From NCBI GenBank assembly GCA_026929865.2, contig JAMBYZ020000024.1:62001-126000 (forward strand): DNA of 64,000 nucleotides, read 5' to 3'. Under the pieces are notes generated by a model. The model saw only the letters and a list, made by a program, of their open reading frames with translations, did not search any database and had not been told where the DNA came from. Positions 11,235 to 23,982 of the stretch are shown here, one piece after another; position 1 is the first letter of the stretch; every line of letters starts with the position of its first letter. This DNA comes from Hyperoplus lanceolatus. Taxonomy: Eukaryota > Chordata > Actinopteri > Uranoscopiformes > Ammodytidae. Position numbers and translations under genes: made by a program.

Positions 11235-13013
11235 GGGTGACCTCATGGGGTGACCTCATGGGGTTGTGAACTTTGACCCTGGAGTTGAATGACTCTGGAA
11301 TAACAGGGCGTTTTTTTTTAAATTGAATCCAGAATCATATCTAATCTCCATATTTTCAATATCAAGTGGGCTTTTATTCTGAAACTACACATCAGAATGT
11401 CCTGAAACTTTTGTGTGTGGCCTCATGGGGTCGTGAACTATGACCCTGGAGGGAATTTTTCTGGACATAACAGAGCGTTTTTTTTAATTGAATCGAAATC
11501 ATATCTAATTTGTCTCATATTTTCAAAATTAGATATGATTTTGGATTCAATTAAAAATTAAAACGCCCTGTTATTCCAGAGTCATTCCACTCCAGGGTCA
11601 TAGTTCACAACCCCATGAGGTCCCCCAAGAAGTTTCAGGACATTCTGATGTGTGGTTTCAAAATAAAAGCCCACTAGATATTGAAAATATGAGAGAAATT
11701 AGATATGATTTTGGATTAAATTATTTAAAAAAACTCCCTGTTATTCCAGAGTCATTCCACTCCAGGGTCATAGTTCACGACCCCATGAGGCCACACACAA
11801 AGTTTCAGGACATTCTGATGTGTAGTTTCAGAATAAAAGCCCACTAGATATTGAAAATATGAGAGAAATTAGATATGATTTTGGATTCAATTTAAAAAAA
11901 AAAACCCTGTTATTCCAGAGTCATTCCACCCCAGGGTCATAGTTCACGACCCCATGAGGCCACACAAAAGTTTCAAGACATTCTGATGTGTAGTTTCAGA
12001 ATAAAAGCCCACTAGATATTGAAAATATGAGAGCAATTAGATATGATTTTGGATTCAATTATTTTTAAAAACGCCCTGTTATTCCAGAGTCATTCCACTC
12101 CAGGGTCATAGTTCACAACCCCATGAGGTCCCCCAAGAACTTTCAGGACATTCTGATGTGTAGTTTAGAAATAAAAGCCCACTAGATATTGAAAATATGA
12201 GAGAAATTAGATATGATTTTGGATTCAATTTAAAAAAAAACGCCCTGTTTTTCCAGAGTCATTCCACTCCAGGGTCATAGTTCACGACCCCATGAGGCCA
12301 CATAAAAAGTTTCAAGACATTCTGATGTGTAGTTTCAGAATAAAAGCCCACTAGATATTGAAAATATGAGAGCAATTAGATATGATTTTGGATTCAATTT
12401 TTAAAAAAACGCCCTGTTATTCCAGAGTCATTCCACTCCAGGGTCATAGTTCACGACCCCATGAAGCCACACAAAAAGTTTCAGGATATTCTGATGTGTA
12501 GTTTCAGAATAAAAGCTCACTAGATATTGAAAATATGAGAAAAATTAGATATGATTTTGGATTCAATTTAAAAAAAAACGCCCTGTTATTCCAGAGTCAT
12601 TCCACTCCAGGGTCATAGTTCACGACCCCATGAAGCCACACAAAAAGTTTCAGGATATTCTGATGTGTAGTTTCAGAATAAAAGCCCACTAGATATTGAA
12701 AATATGAAAGAAATTAGATATGATTTTGGATTCAATTAAAAAAAAAACGCCCTGTTATTCCAGAGTCATTCCACTCCAGGGTCATAGTTCACGACCCCAT
12801 GAAGCCACACAAAAAGTTTCAGGATATTCTGATGTGTACTTTCAAAATAAAAGCCCACTTGATATTGAAAATATCAGAGAAATTAGATATGATTTTGGAT
12901 TCAATTTTTAAAAAAACACCCTGTTATTCCAGAGTCATTCCACTGCAGGGTCATAATTCACAACCCCATGAGGTCACACAAGCAGATTCAGGACATTCTG
13001 ATGTGTACTTTCA
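11235..13013. repeat. Unit U11: inverted arm 11235-11524, forward run 11525-13013 (k=8)
   Basis: The run contains three B/C-like copies in a row (about 12240-12740) that combine gaagccacac and aggatattc with gtagtttcagaataaaag. These look like B/C recombinants. Confidence 0.9.
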
Positions 13014-15450
13014 GGGTGACCTCATGGGGGGCCCCATGGGGTTGTGAACTTTGACCCTGTGTGAGAATGACTCTGACGAGAAATTAGACATGATTTTTAA
13101 ACTGAATCAAAATCATCTATCTAACTTCTCAATGTTATTCCAAGAGTCATTCCACACATCAGAATGTCCTGAAACTTTGAGTGACCTCATGAGGTCATGA
13201 TGTGACCCTGAGTGGAATTTTCTGGAATACAGAGGGTGTTTTTTTATTGAATCCGAAATCATATCTAATTTGTCTCATATTTTCAAAATTAGATATGATT
13301 TTGGATTCAATTTAAAAAAAAACGCCCTGTTATTCCAGAGTCATTCCACTCCAGGGTCATAGTTCATAACCCCATGAGGTCCCCCAAGAAGTTTCAGGAC
13401 ATTCTGATGTGTAGTTTCAAAATAAAAGCCCACTAGATATTGAAAATATGAGAAAAATTAGTTATGATTTTGGATTCAATTTAAAAAAAAACGCCCTGTT
13501 ATTCCAGAGTCATTCCACTCCAGGGTCATAGTTCACGACCCCATGAGGTCCCCCAAGACGTTTCAGGACATTCTGATGTGTAGTTTCAGAATAAAGGGCC
13601 CACTAGATATTGAAAATATGAGAAAAATTAGTTATGATTTTGGATTCAATTAAAAAAAAAACGCCCTGTTATTCCAGAGTCATTCCACTCCAGGGTCATA
13701 GTTCACGACCCCATGAGGTCCCCCAAGAAGTTTCAGGACATTCTGATGTGTAGTTTCAGAATAAAAGCCCACTAGATATTGAAAATATGAGAGAAATTAG
13801 ATATGATTTTGGATTCAATTTAAAAAAAAACGCCCTGTTATTCCAGAGTCATTCCACTCCAGGGTCATAGTTCACGACCCCATGAGGCCAAACAAAAAGT
13901 TTCAAGACATTCTGATGTGTAGTTTCAGAATAAAAGCCCAATAGATATTGAAAATATGAGAGAAATTAGATATGATTTTGGATTCAATTTTTTAAAAAAC
14001 TCCCTGTTATTCCAGAGTCATTCCACTCCAGGGTCATAGTTCACGACCCCATGAGGCCACACACAAAGTTTCAGGACATTCTGATGTGTAGTTTCAGAAT
14101 AAAAGCCCACTAGATATTGAAAATATGAGAAAAATTAGATATGATTTTGGATTCAATTTAAAAAAAAACGCCCTGTTATTCCAGAGTCATTCCACTCCAG
14201 GGTCATAGTTCACAACCCCATGAGGTCCCCCAAGAAGTTTCAGGACATTCTGATGTGTAGTTTCAAAAAAAAAGCCCACTAGATATTGAAAATATGAGAG
14301 AAATTAGATATGATTTTGGATTCAATTTAAAAAAAAACGCACTGTTATTCCAGAGTCATTCCACTCCAGGGTCATAGTTCACGACCCCATGAGGTCCCCC
14401 AAGATGTTTCAGGACATTCTGATGTGTACTTTCAGAATAAAGGGCCCACTAGATATTGAAAATATGAGAAAAATTAGTTATGATTTTGGATTCAATTTAA
14501 AAAAAAACGCCCTGTTATTCCAGAGTCATTCCACTCCAGGGTCATAGTTCACAACCCCATGAGGTCACCGAAGAAGTTTCAGGACATTCTGATGTGTAGT
14601 TTCAAAATAAAAGCTCACTAGATATTGAAAATATGAGAGAAATTAGATATGATTTTGGATTCAATTTTTAAAAAAACGCCCTGTTATTCCAGAGTCATTC
14701 CACTCCAGGGTCATAGTTCACGACCCCATGAGGCCACACAAAAAATTCAGGACATTCTGATGTGTAGTTTCAGAATAAAAGCCCACTAGATATTGAAAAT
14801 ATGAGAAAAATTAGATATGATTTTGGATTCAATTTAAAAAAAAAACACCCTGTTATTCCAGAGTCATTCCACTCCAGGGTCATAGTTCACGACCCCATGA
14901 GGTCCCCCAAGAAGTTTCAGGACATTCTGATGTGTAGTTTCAGAATAAAAGCCCACTAGATATTGAAGATATGAGAGAAATTAGATATGATTTTGGATTC
15001 AATTTAAAAAAAAACGCCCTGTTATTCCAGAGTCATTCCACTCCAGGGTCATAGTTCACGACCCCATGAGGCCACACAAAAAGTTTCAAGACATTCTGAT
15101 GTGTAGTTTCAGAATAAAAGCCCACTAGATATTGAAAATATGAGAGCAATTAGATATGATTTTGGATTCAAATTTTTAAAAAAACGCCCTGTTATTCCAG
15201 AGTCATTCCACTCCAGGGTCATAGTTCACGACCCCATGAAGCCACACAAAAAGTTTCAGGATATTCTGATGTGTACTTTCAAAATAAAAGCCCACTTGAT
15301 ATTGAAAATATCAGAGAAATTAGATATGATTTTGGATTCAATTTTTAAAAAAACACCCTGTTATTCCAGAGTCATTCCACTGCAGGGTCATAATTCACAA
15401 CCCCATGAGGTCACACAAGAAGATTCAGGACATTCTGATGTGTACTTTCA
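13014..15450. repeat. Unit U12: inverted arm 13014-13284 (scrambled), forward run 13285-15450 (k=12)
   Basis: This is one of the longest forward runs (2166 bp). It includes two type F-like copies (near 13550 and 14395) and several copies with agttatgatttt. The arm from about 13030 to 13260 is a jumble of plus- and minus-strand fragments. Confidence 0.88.
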
Positions 15451-16383
15451 GGGTGACCTCATGGGGTGACCTCATGGGGTTGTGAACTTTGACCCTGGAG
15501 TTGAATGACTCTGGAATAACAGGGCGTTTTTTTTAAATTGAATCCAAAATCATATCTAATTTCTCTCATATTTTCAATATCAAGTGGGCTTTTATTCTGA
15601 AACTACACATCAGAATGTCCTGAAACTTTGTGTGTGGCCTCATGGGGTCGTGAACTATGAACCTGGAGTGGCATTTCTCTGGAATAACAGGGCGTTTTTT
15701 TTTAATTGAATCCGAAATCATATCTAATTCGTCTCATATTTTCAAAATTAGATATGATTTTGGATTCAATAAAAAAAAACGCCCTGTTATTCCAGAGTCA
15801 TTCCACTCCAGGGTCATAGTTCACAACCCCATGGGGTCCCCCAAGAAGTTTCAGGACATTCTGATGTGTAGTTTCAAAATAAAAGCCCACTAGATATTGA
15901 AAATATGAAAGAAATTAGATATGATTTTGGATTCAATTAAAAAAAAAAACCCCTGTTATTCCAGAGTCATTCCACTCCAGGGTCATAGTTCACAACCCCA
16001 TGAGGTCCCCCAAGAACTTTCAGGACATTCTGATGTGTAGTTTAGAAATAAAAGCCCACTAGATATTGAAAATATGAAAGAAATTAGATATGATTTTGGA
16101 TTCAATTAAAAAAAAAACGCCCTGTTATTCCAGAGTCATTCCACTCCAGGGTCATAGTTCACGACCCCATGAGGCCACACAAAAAGTTTCAGGACATTCT
16201 GATGTGTAGTTTCAGAATAAAAGCCCACTAGATATTGAAAATATCAGAGAAATTAGATATGATTTTGGATTCAATTTTTAAAAAAACACCCTGTTATTCC
16301 AGAGTCATTCCACTGCAGGGTCATAATTCACAACCCCATGAGGTCACACAAGAAGATTCAGGACATTCTGATGTGTACTTTCA
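15451..16383. repeat. Unit U13: inverted arm 15451-15743, forward run 15744-16383 (k=3)
   Basis: The arm has gaacctggagtggcat, marking it as the U5/U9/U15 arm lineage. The copy before D is a B/C hybrid: B on the left, atatcagagaa on the right. Confidence 0.9.
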
Positions 16384-17984
16384 GGGTGACCTCATGGGGT
16401 GACCTCATGGGGTTGTGAACTTTGACCCTGGAGTTGAATGACTCTGGAATAACAGGGCTTTTTTAAATTGAATCCAAAATCATGTCTATTTCTCTCATAT
16501 TTTCAATATCAAGTGGGCTTTTATTCTGAAACTATACATCAGAATGTCCTGAAACTTTGTGTGGCCTCATGGGGTCGTGAACTATGACCCTGGAGTGGAT
16601 TTTTCTGGAATAACAGGGCGTTTTTTTAATTGAATCGAAATCATATCTAATTTGTCTCATATTTTCAAAATTAGATATGATTTTGGATTCAATAAAAAAA
16701 AAACGCCCTGTTATTCCAGAGTCATTCCACTCCAGGGTCATAGTTCAAAACCCCATGGGGTCCCCCAAGAAGTTTCAGGACATTCTGATGTGTAGTTTCA
16801 GAATAAAAGCCCACTAGATATTGAAAATATGAAAGAAATTAGATATGATTTTGGATTTAATTAAAAAAAAAACGCCCTGTTATTCCAGAGTCATTCCACT
16901 CCAGGGTCATAGTTCACAACCCCATGAGGTCCCCCAAGAACTTTCAGGACATTCTGATGTGTAGTTTCAAAATAAAAGCCCACTAGATATTGAAAATATG
17001 AGAGAAATTAGATATGATTTTGGATTCAATTTTTAAAAAAACTCCCTGTTATTCCAGAGTCATTCCACTCCAGGGTCATAGTTCACGACCCCATGAGGCC
17101 ACACACAAAGTTTCAGGACATTCTGATGTTTAGTTTCAGAATAAAAGCCCACTAGATATTGAAAATTTGAGAAAAATTAGTTATGATTTTGGATTCAATT
17201 TAAAAAAAAACGCCCTGTTATTCCAGAGTCATTCCACTCCAGGGTCATAGTTCATAACCCCATGAGGTCCCCCAAGAAGTTTCAGGACATTCTGATGTGT
17301 AGTTTCAGAATAAAAGCCCACTAGATATTGAAAATATGAGAAAAATTAGATATGATTTTGGATTCAATTTAAAAAAAAACGCCCTGTTATTCCAGAGTCA
17401 TTCCACTCCAGGGTCATAGTTCACGACCCCATGAGGTCCCCCAAGAAGTTTCAGGACATTCTGATGTGTAGTTTCAGAATAAAAGCCCACTAGATATTGA
17501 AAATATGAGAGAAATTAGATATGATTTTGGATTCAATTTAAAAAAAAACGCCCTGTTATTCCAGAGTCATTCCACTCCAGGGTCATAGTTCACGACCCCA
17601 TGAGGCCAAACAAAAAGTTTCAAGACATTCTGATGTGTAGTTTCAGAATAAAAGCCCACTAGATATTGAAAATATGAGAGCAATTAGATATGATTTTGGA
17701 TTCAATTTTTAAAAAAACGCCCTGTTATTCCAGAGTCATTCCACTCCAGGGTCATAGTTCACGACCCCATGAAGCCAAACAAAAAGTTTCAGGATATTCT
17801 GATGTGTACTTTCAAAATAAAAGCCCACTTGATATTGAAAATATCAGAGAAATTAGATATGATTTTGGGTTCAATTTTTAAAAAAAACACCCTGTTATTC
17901 CAGAGTCATTCCACTGCAGGGTCATAATTCACAACCCCATGAGGTCACACAAGAAGATTCAGGACATTCTGATGTGTACTTTCA
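16384..17984. repeat. Unit U14: inverted arm 16384-16666, forward run 16667-17984 (k=7)
   Basis: The forward length equals that of U3 and U8 (1318-1320 bp), and the run ends with the same ccaaacaaaaag, ttcaagac and C, D series. Earlier monomers differ, so this is a partial relative rather than a straight copy. Confidence 0.9.
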
Positions 17985-18741
17985 GGGTGACCTCATGGGG
18001 TGACCTCATGGGGTTGTGAACTTTGACCCTGGAGTTGAATGACTCTGGAATAACAGGGCGTTTTTTTTAAATTGAATCCAAAATCATATCTAATTTCTCT
18101 CATATTTTCAATATCAAGTGGGCTTTTATTCTGAAACTACACATCAGAATGTCCTGAAACTTTGTGTGTGGCCTCATGGGGTCGTGAACTATGAACCTGG
18201 AGTGGCATTTTCTGGAATAACAGGGCGTTTTTTTTAATTGAATCCGAAATCATATCTAATTTGTCTCATATTTTCAAAATTAGATATGATTTTGGATTCA
18301 ATAAAAAAAAAAACGCCCTGTTATTCCAGAGTCATTCCACTCCAGGGTCATAGTTCAAAACCCCATGGGGTCCCCCAAGAAGTTTCAGGACATTCTGATG
18401 TGTAGTTTCAGAATAAAAGCCCACTAGATATTGAAAATATGAAAGAAATTAGATATGATTTTGGATTTAATTAAAAAAAAAACGCCCTGTTATTCCAGAG
18501 TCATTCCACTCCAGGGTCATAGTTCACAACCCCATGAGGTCCCCCAAGAACTTTCAGGACATTCTGATGTGAAAATAAAAGCCCACTAGATATTGAAAAT
18601 ATGAGAGAAATTAGATATGATTTTGGATTCAATTTAAAAAAAAACGCCCTGTTATTCCAGAGTCATTCCACTGCAGGGTCATAATTCACAACCCCATGAG
18701 GTCACACAAGAAGATTCAGGACATTCTGATGTGTCCTTTCA
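17985..18741. repeat. Unit U15: inverted arm 17985-18275, forward run 18276-18741 (k=2)
   Basis: This is a third member of the U5/U10 type (aacctggagtggcat arm, gtcctttcag D). One forward copy lacks a few bases: gatgtgaaaataaaag near 18570. Confidence 0.9.
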
Positions 18742-19844
18742 GGGTGACCTCATGGGGTGACCTCATGGGGTTGTGAACTTTGACCCTGGAGTTGAATGAC
18801 TCTGGAATAACAGGGCTTTTTTTTAAATTGAATCCAGAATCATATATAATTTCTCTCATATTTTCAATATCAAGTGGGCTTTTATTCTGAAACTACACAT
18901 CAGAATGTCCTGAAACTTTGTGGTTGGCCTCATGGGGTCGTGAACTATGACCCTGGAGTGGAATTTTTCTGGAATAACAGGGCGTTTTTTTTTAATTGAA
19001 TCCGAAATCATATCTAATTTGTCTCATATTTTCAAAATTAGATATGATTTTGGGTTCAATTAAAAATTAAAACGCCCTGTTATTCCAGAGTCATTCCACT
19101 CCAGGGTCATAGTTCACAACCCCATGAGGTCCCCCAAGAAGTTTCAGGACATTCTGATGTGTGGTTTCAAAATAAAAGCCCACTATATATTTAAAATATG
19201 AGAGAAATTAGATATGATTTTGGATTCAATTTTTAAAAAAACTCCCGTTATTCCAGAGTCATTCCACTCCAGGGTCATAGTTCACGACCCCATGAGGCCA
19301 CACACAAAGTTTCAGGACATTCTGATGTGTAGTTTCAGAATAAAAGCCCACTAGATATTGAAAATTTGAGAAAAATTAGTTATGATTTTGGATTCAATTA
19401 AAAAAAAAACGCCCTGTTATTCCAGAGTCATTCCACTCCAGGGTCATAGTTCATAACCCCATGAGGTCCCCCAAGAACTTTCAGGACATTCTGATGTGTA
19501 GTTTCAAAATAAAAGCCCACTAGATATTGAAAATATGAGAGAAATTAGATATGATTTTGGATTCAATTTTAAAAAAAACGCCCTGTTATTCCAGAGTCAT
19601 TCCACTCGAGGGTCATAGTTCACAACCCCATGAGGTCCCCCAAGAACTTTCAGGATATTCTGATGTGTAGTTTCAAAATAAAAGCCCACTAGATATTGAA
19701 AATATGAGAGAAATTAGATATGATTTTGGATGCAATTTAAAAAAAAACGCCCTGTTATTCCAGAGTCATTCCACTGCAGGGTCATAATTCAGAACCCCAT
19801 GAGGTCACACAAGAAGATTCAGGACATTCTGATGTGTCCTTTCA
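18742..19844. repeat. Unit U16: inverted arm 18742-19033, forward run 19034-19844 (k=4)
   Basis: This is a near-copy of U1 at an offset of about 17.49 kb. It shares gtggttggcc in the arm, caattaaaaattaaaacg after the turn-back, and agaaccccatgagg in D. Confidence 0.9.
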
Positions 19845-20434
19845 GGGTGACCTCATGGGTTGACCTCATGGGGTTGTGAACTTTGACCCTGGAGTTGAAT
19901 GGCTCTGGAATAACAGGGCGTTTTTTTTAAATTGAATCCAAAATCATATCTAATTTCTCTCATATTTTCAATATCAAGTGGGCTTTTATTCTGAAACTAC
20001 ACATCAGAATGTCCTGAAACTTTGTGTGTGGCCTCATGGGGTCGTGAACTATGACCCTGGAGTGGAATTTTTATGGAATAACAGGGCGTTTTTTTTAATT
20101 GAAAATCATATCGAATTTGTCTCATATTTTCACAATTAGATATGATTTTGGATTCAATAAAAAAAAAACGCCCTGTTATTCCAGAGTCATTCCACTCCAG
20201 GGTCATAGTTCACAACCCCATGAGGTCCCCCAAGAAGTTTCAGGACATTCTGATGTGTAGTTTCAAAATAAAAGCCCACTAGATATTGAAAATATGAGAG
20301 AAATTAGATATGATTTTGGATTCAATTTTTAAAAAAACTCCCTGTTATTCCAGAGTCATTCCACTGCAGGGTCATAATTCACTACCCCATGAGGTCACAT
20401 AAGAAGATTCAGGACATTCTGATGTGTACTTTCA
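19845..20434. repeat. Unit U17: inverted arm 19845-20131, forward run 20132-20434 (k=1)
   Basis: This has the same size and atatcgaatttgtctc arm variant as U2. The single full forward copy, however, is type A rather than type C. Confidence 0.9.
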
Positions 20435-21993
20435 GGGTAGACCCCATGAGGGTGAAAACCTCATGGGAACTTAGATTGATTTGACCCTGGAAAAAGAGGG
20501 CGTTTTTTATTGAACAAACTCATGTCTATTTCTCATATTTTCAATATCCACTGAGGGTCTTATTCTGAAACTACCCATGAGGTCACACAAGAATTTTCAG
20601 GACATTCTGGTGTTTTTTTTAAATTGAATCCAAAATCATATCTAATATTGAAAATATTTTCAAAATTAGATATGATTTTGGATTCAATAAAAAAAAAACT
20701 CTGTTATTCCAGAGTCATTCCACTCCAGGGTCATAGTTAACAACCCCATGAGGTCCCCCAAGAAGTTTCAGGACATTCTGATGAGTACTTTCAGGGTGAC
20801 CTCATGGGGTTGACCCTCTGGGATTCTGAACTTTCAGAAATTAGACTATGATTTTGGATTCAACAAAAAAAAAAACGCCCTGTTATTCCAGAGTCATTCC
20901 ACTCCAGGGGTCATAGTTCACAACCCCATGGGGTCCCCCAAGAAGTTTCAGGACATTCTGATGTGTAGTTTCAATTGAATCCAAATCATATCTAATATTG
21001 TCTAATATTTTCAAAATTAGATATGATTTTGGATTCAATAAAAAAAAAAACACCCTGTTATTCCAGAGTCATTCCACTCCAGGGTCATAGTTCACAACCC
21101 CATGAGGTCCCCCAAGAACTTTCAGGACATTCTGATGTGTAGTTTCAAAATAAAAGCCCACTAGATATTGAAAATATGAGTGAAATTAGATATGATTTTG
21201 GATTCAATTTAAAAAAAAACGCCCTGTTATTCCAGAGTAATTCCACTCCAGGGTCATAGTTCACAACCCCATGAGGTCCCCCGAGAAGTTTCAGGACATT
21301 CTGGTGTGTGGTTTCAAAATAAAAGCCCACTAGATATTGAAAATATGAGAGAAATTAGATATGATTTTGGATTCAATTTTTAAAAAAAACTCCCTGTTAT
21401 TCCAGAGTCATTCCACTCCAGGGTCATAGTTCACGACCCCATGAGGCCACACACAAAGTTTCTGGACATTCTGAAGTGTAGTTTCAGAATAAAAGCCCAC
21501 TAGATATTGAAAATCTGAGAAAAATTAGTTATGATTTTGGATTCAATTTAAAAAAAAAACGCCCTGTTATTCCAGAGTCATTCCACACCAGGGTCATAGT
21601 TCACAACCCCATGAGGTCCCCCAAGAACTTTCAGGACATTCTGATGTGTAGTTTCAAAATAAAAGCCCACTAGATATTGAAAATATGAGAGAAATTAGAT
21701 ATGATTTTGGATTCAATTTAAAAAAAAACGCCCTGTTATTCCAGAGTCATTCCACTCCAGGGTCATAGTTCACAACCCCATGAGGTCCCCCAAGAACTTT
21801 CAGGATATTCTGATGTGTAGTTTCAAAATAAAAGCCCACTAGATATTGAAAATATGAGAGAAATTAGATACGATTTTGGATTCAATTTAAAAAAAACGCC
21901 CTGTTATTCCAGAGTCATTCCACTGCAGGGTCATAATTCAGAACCCCATGAGGTCACACAAGAAGATTCAGGACATTCTGATGTGTACTTTCA
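20435..21993. repeat. Unit U18: disordered unit, arm 20435-20661, forward run 20662-21993 with broken junctions
   Basis: The arm is short (227 bp) and scrambled. Inside the forward run is an abortive junction A at 20804-20836, which goes straight back to forward sequence. There is also an isolated 39 bp minus-strand stretch at about 20974-21012 with its own turn-back. The run length (1332 bp) therefore does not fit the ladder exactly. Confidence 0.82.
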
Positions 21994-22921
21994 GGGTGAC
22001 CTCATGGGGTGACCTCATGGGGTTGTGAACTTTGACCCTGGAGTTGAATGACTCTGGAATAACAGGGCGTTTTTTAAATTGAATCCAAAATCATATCTAA
22101 TTTCTCTCATATTTTCAATATCAAGTGGGCTTTTATTCAGAACTACACATCAGAATGTCCTGAAACTTTGTGTGTGGCCTCATGGGGTCGTGACTATGAC
22201 CCTGGAGTGGAATTTTCTGGAATACCTGGGGTTTTTTTTAATTGAATCCGAAATCATATCTAATTTGTCTCATATTTTCAAAATTAGATATGATTTTGGA
22301 TTCAATAAAAAAAAAAAACGCCCTGTTATTCCAGAGTCATTCCACTCCAGGGTCATAGTTCACAACCCCATGAGGTCCCCCAAGAAGTTTCAGGACATTC
22401 TGATGTGTAGTTTCAAAATAAAAGCCCACTAGATATTGAAAATATGAGAGAAATTAGATATGATTTTGGATTCAATTTTTAAAAAAACGCCCTGTTATTC
22501 CAGAGTCATTCCACTCCAGGGTCATAGTTCACGACCCCATGAGGCCACACAAAAGTTTCAGGACATTCTGATGTGTAGTTTCAGAATAAAAGCCCACTAG
22601 ATATTGAAAATATGAGAGAAATTAGATATGATTTTGGATTCAATTTTTAAAAAAACGCCCTGTTATTCCAGAGTCATTCCACTCCAGGGTCATAGTTCAC
22701 GACCCCATGAGGTCACACAAGAAGTTTCAGGATATTCTGATGTGTACTTTCAAAATAAAAGCCCACTTGATATTGAAAATATCAGAGAAATTAGATATGA
22801 TTTTGGATTCAATTTTTAAAAAAACTCCCTGTTATTCCAGAGTCATTCCACTGCAGGGTCATAATTCACAACCCCATGAGGTCACACAAGAAGATTCAGG
22901 ACATTCTGATGTGTACTTTCA
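21994..22921. repeat. Unit U19: inverted arm 21994-22279, forward run 22280-22921 (k=3)
   Basis: The run is A, B, a C-like copy with gaggtcacacaagaag, then D. The arm has a damaged site near 22225 (ggaatacctggggttt for ggaataacagggcgttt). Confidence 0.9.
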
Positions 22922-23982
22922 GGGTGACCTCATGGGGTGCCTCAGTGAACTTTGAAAGCCCACTAGATATTGGAAATCATATCTAATTTGTCTCATATTT
23001 TCAAAATTAGATATGATTTTGGATTCAATAAAAAAAAAACGCCCTGTTATTCCAGAGTCATTCCACTCCAGGGTCATAGTTAACAACCCCATGAGGTCCC
23101 CCAAGAAGTTTCAGGACATTCTGATGTGTAGTTTCAAAATGAAAGCCCACTAGATATTGAACATATGAAAGAAATTAGATATGATTTTGGATTCAATTTA
23201 AAAAAAAACGCCCTGTTATTCCAGATTCATTCCACTCCAGGGTCATAGTTCACAACCCCATGAGGTCCCCCAAGAACTTTCAGGATATTCTGATGTGTAG
23301 TTTCAAAATAAAAGCCCACTAGATATTGAAAATATGAGAGAAATTAGATATGATTTTGGATTCAATTTAAAAAAAAACGCCCTGTTATTCCAGAGTCATT
23401 CCACTCCAGGGTCATAGTTCACAACCCCATGAGGCCACACAAAAAGTTTCAGGACATTCTGATGTGTACTTTCAAAATAAAAGCCCACTTGATATTGAAA
23501 ATATCAGAGAAATTAGATATGATTTTGGATTCAATTTAAAAAAAAACGCCCTGTTATTCCAGAGTCATTCCACTCCAGGGTCATAGTTCACGACCCCATG
23601 AGGCCACACAAAAAGTTTCAGGACATTCTGATGTGTAGTTTCAGAATAAAAGCCCACTAGATATTGAAAATATGAGAGCAATTAGATATGATTTTGGATT
23701 CAAATTTTTAAAAAAACGCCCTGTTATTCCAGAGTCATTCCACTCCAGGGTCATAGTTCACGACCCCATGAAGCCACACAAAAAGTTTCAGGATATTCTG
23801 ATGTGTACTTTCAAAATAAAAGCCCACTTGATATTGAAAATATCAGAGAAATTAGATATTATTTTGGATTCAATTTTTAAAAAAACTCCCTGTTATTCCA
23901 GAGTCATTCCACTGCAGGGTCATAATTCACAACCCCATGAGGTCACACAAGAAGATTCAGGACATTCTGATGTGTCCTTTCA
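22922..23982. repeat. Unit U20: truncated arm 22922-23002 (81 bp), forward run 23003-23982 (k=5)
   Basis: Most of the arm is missing. Between junction A and the turn-back lies a plus-strand scrap (gaaagcccactagatattgg, about 22954-22973). The forward run is intact and carries the marks gaacatatgaaag and ccagattcattcc. Confidence 0.85.
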
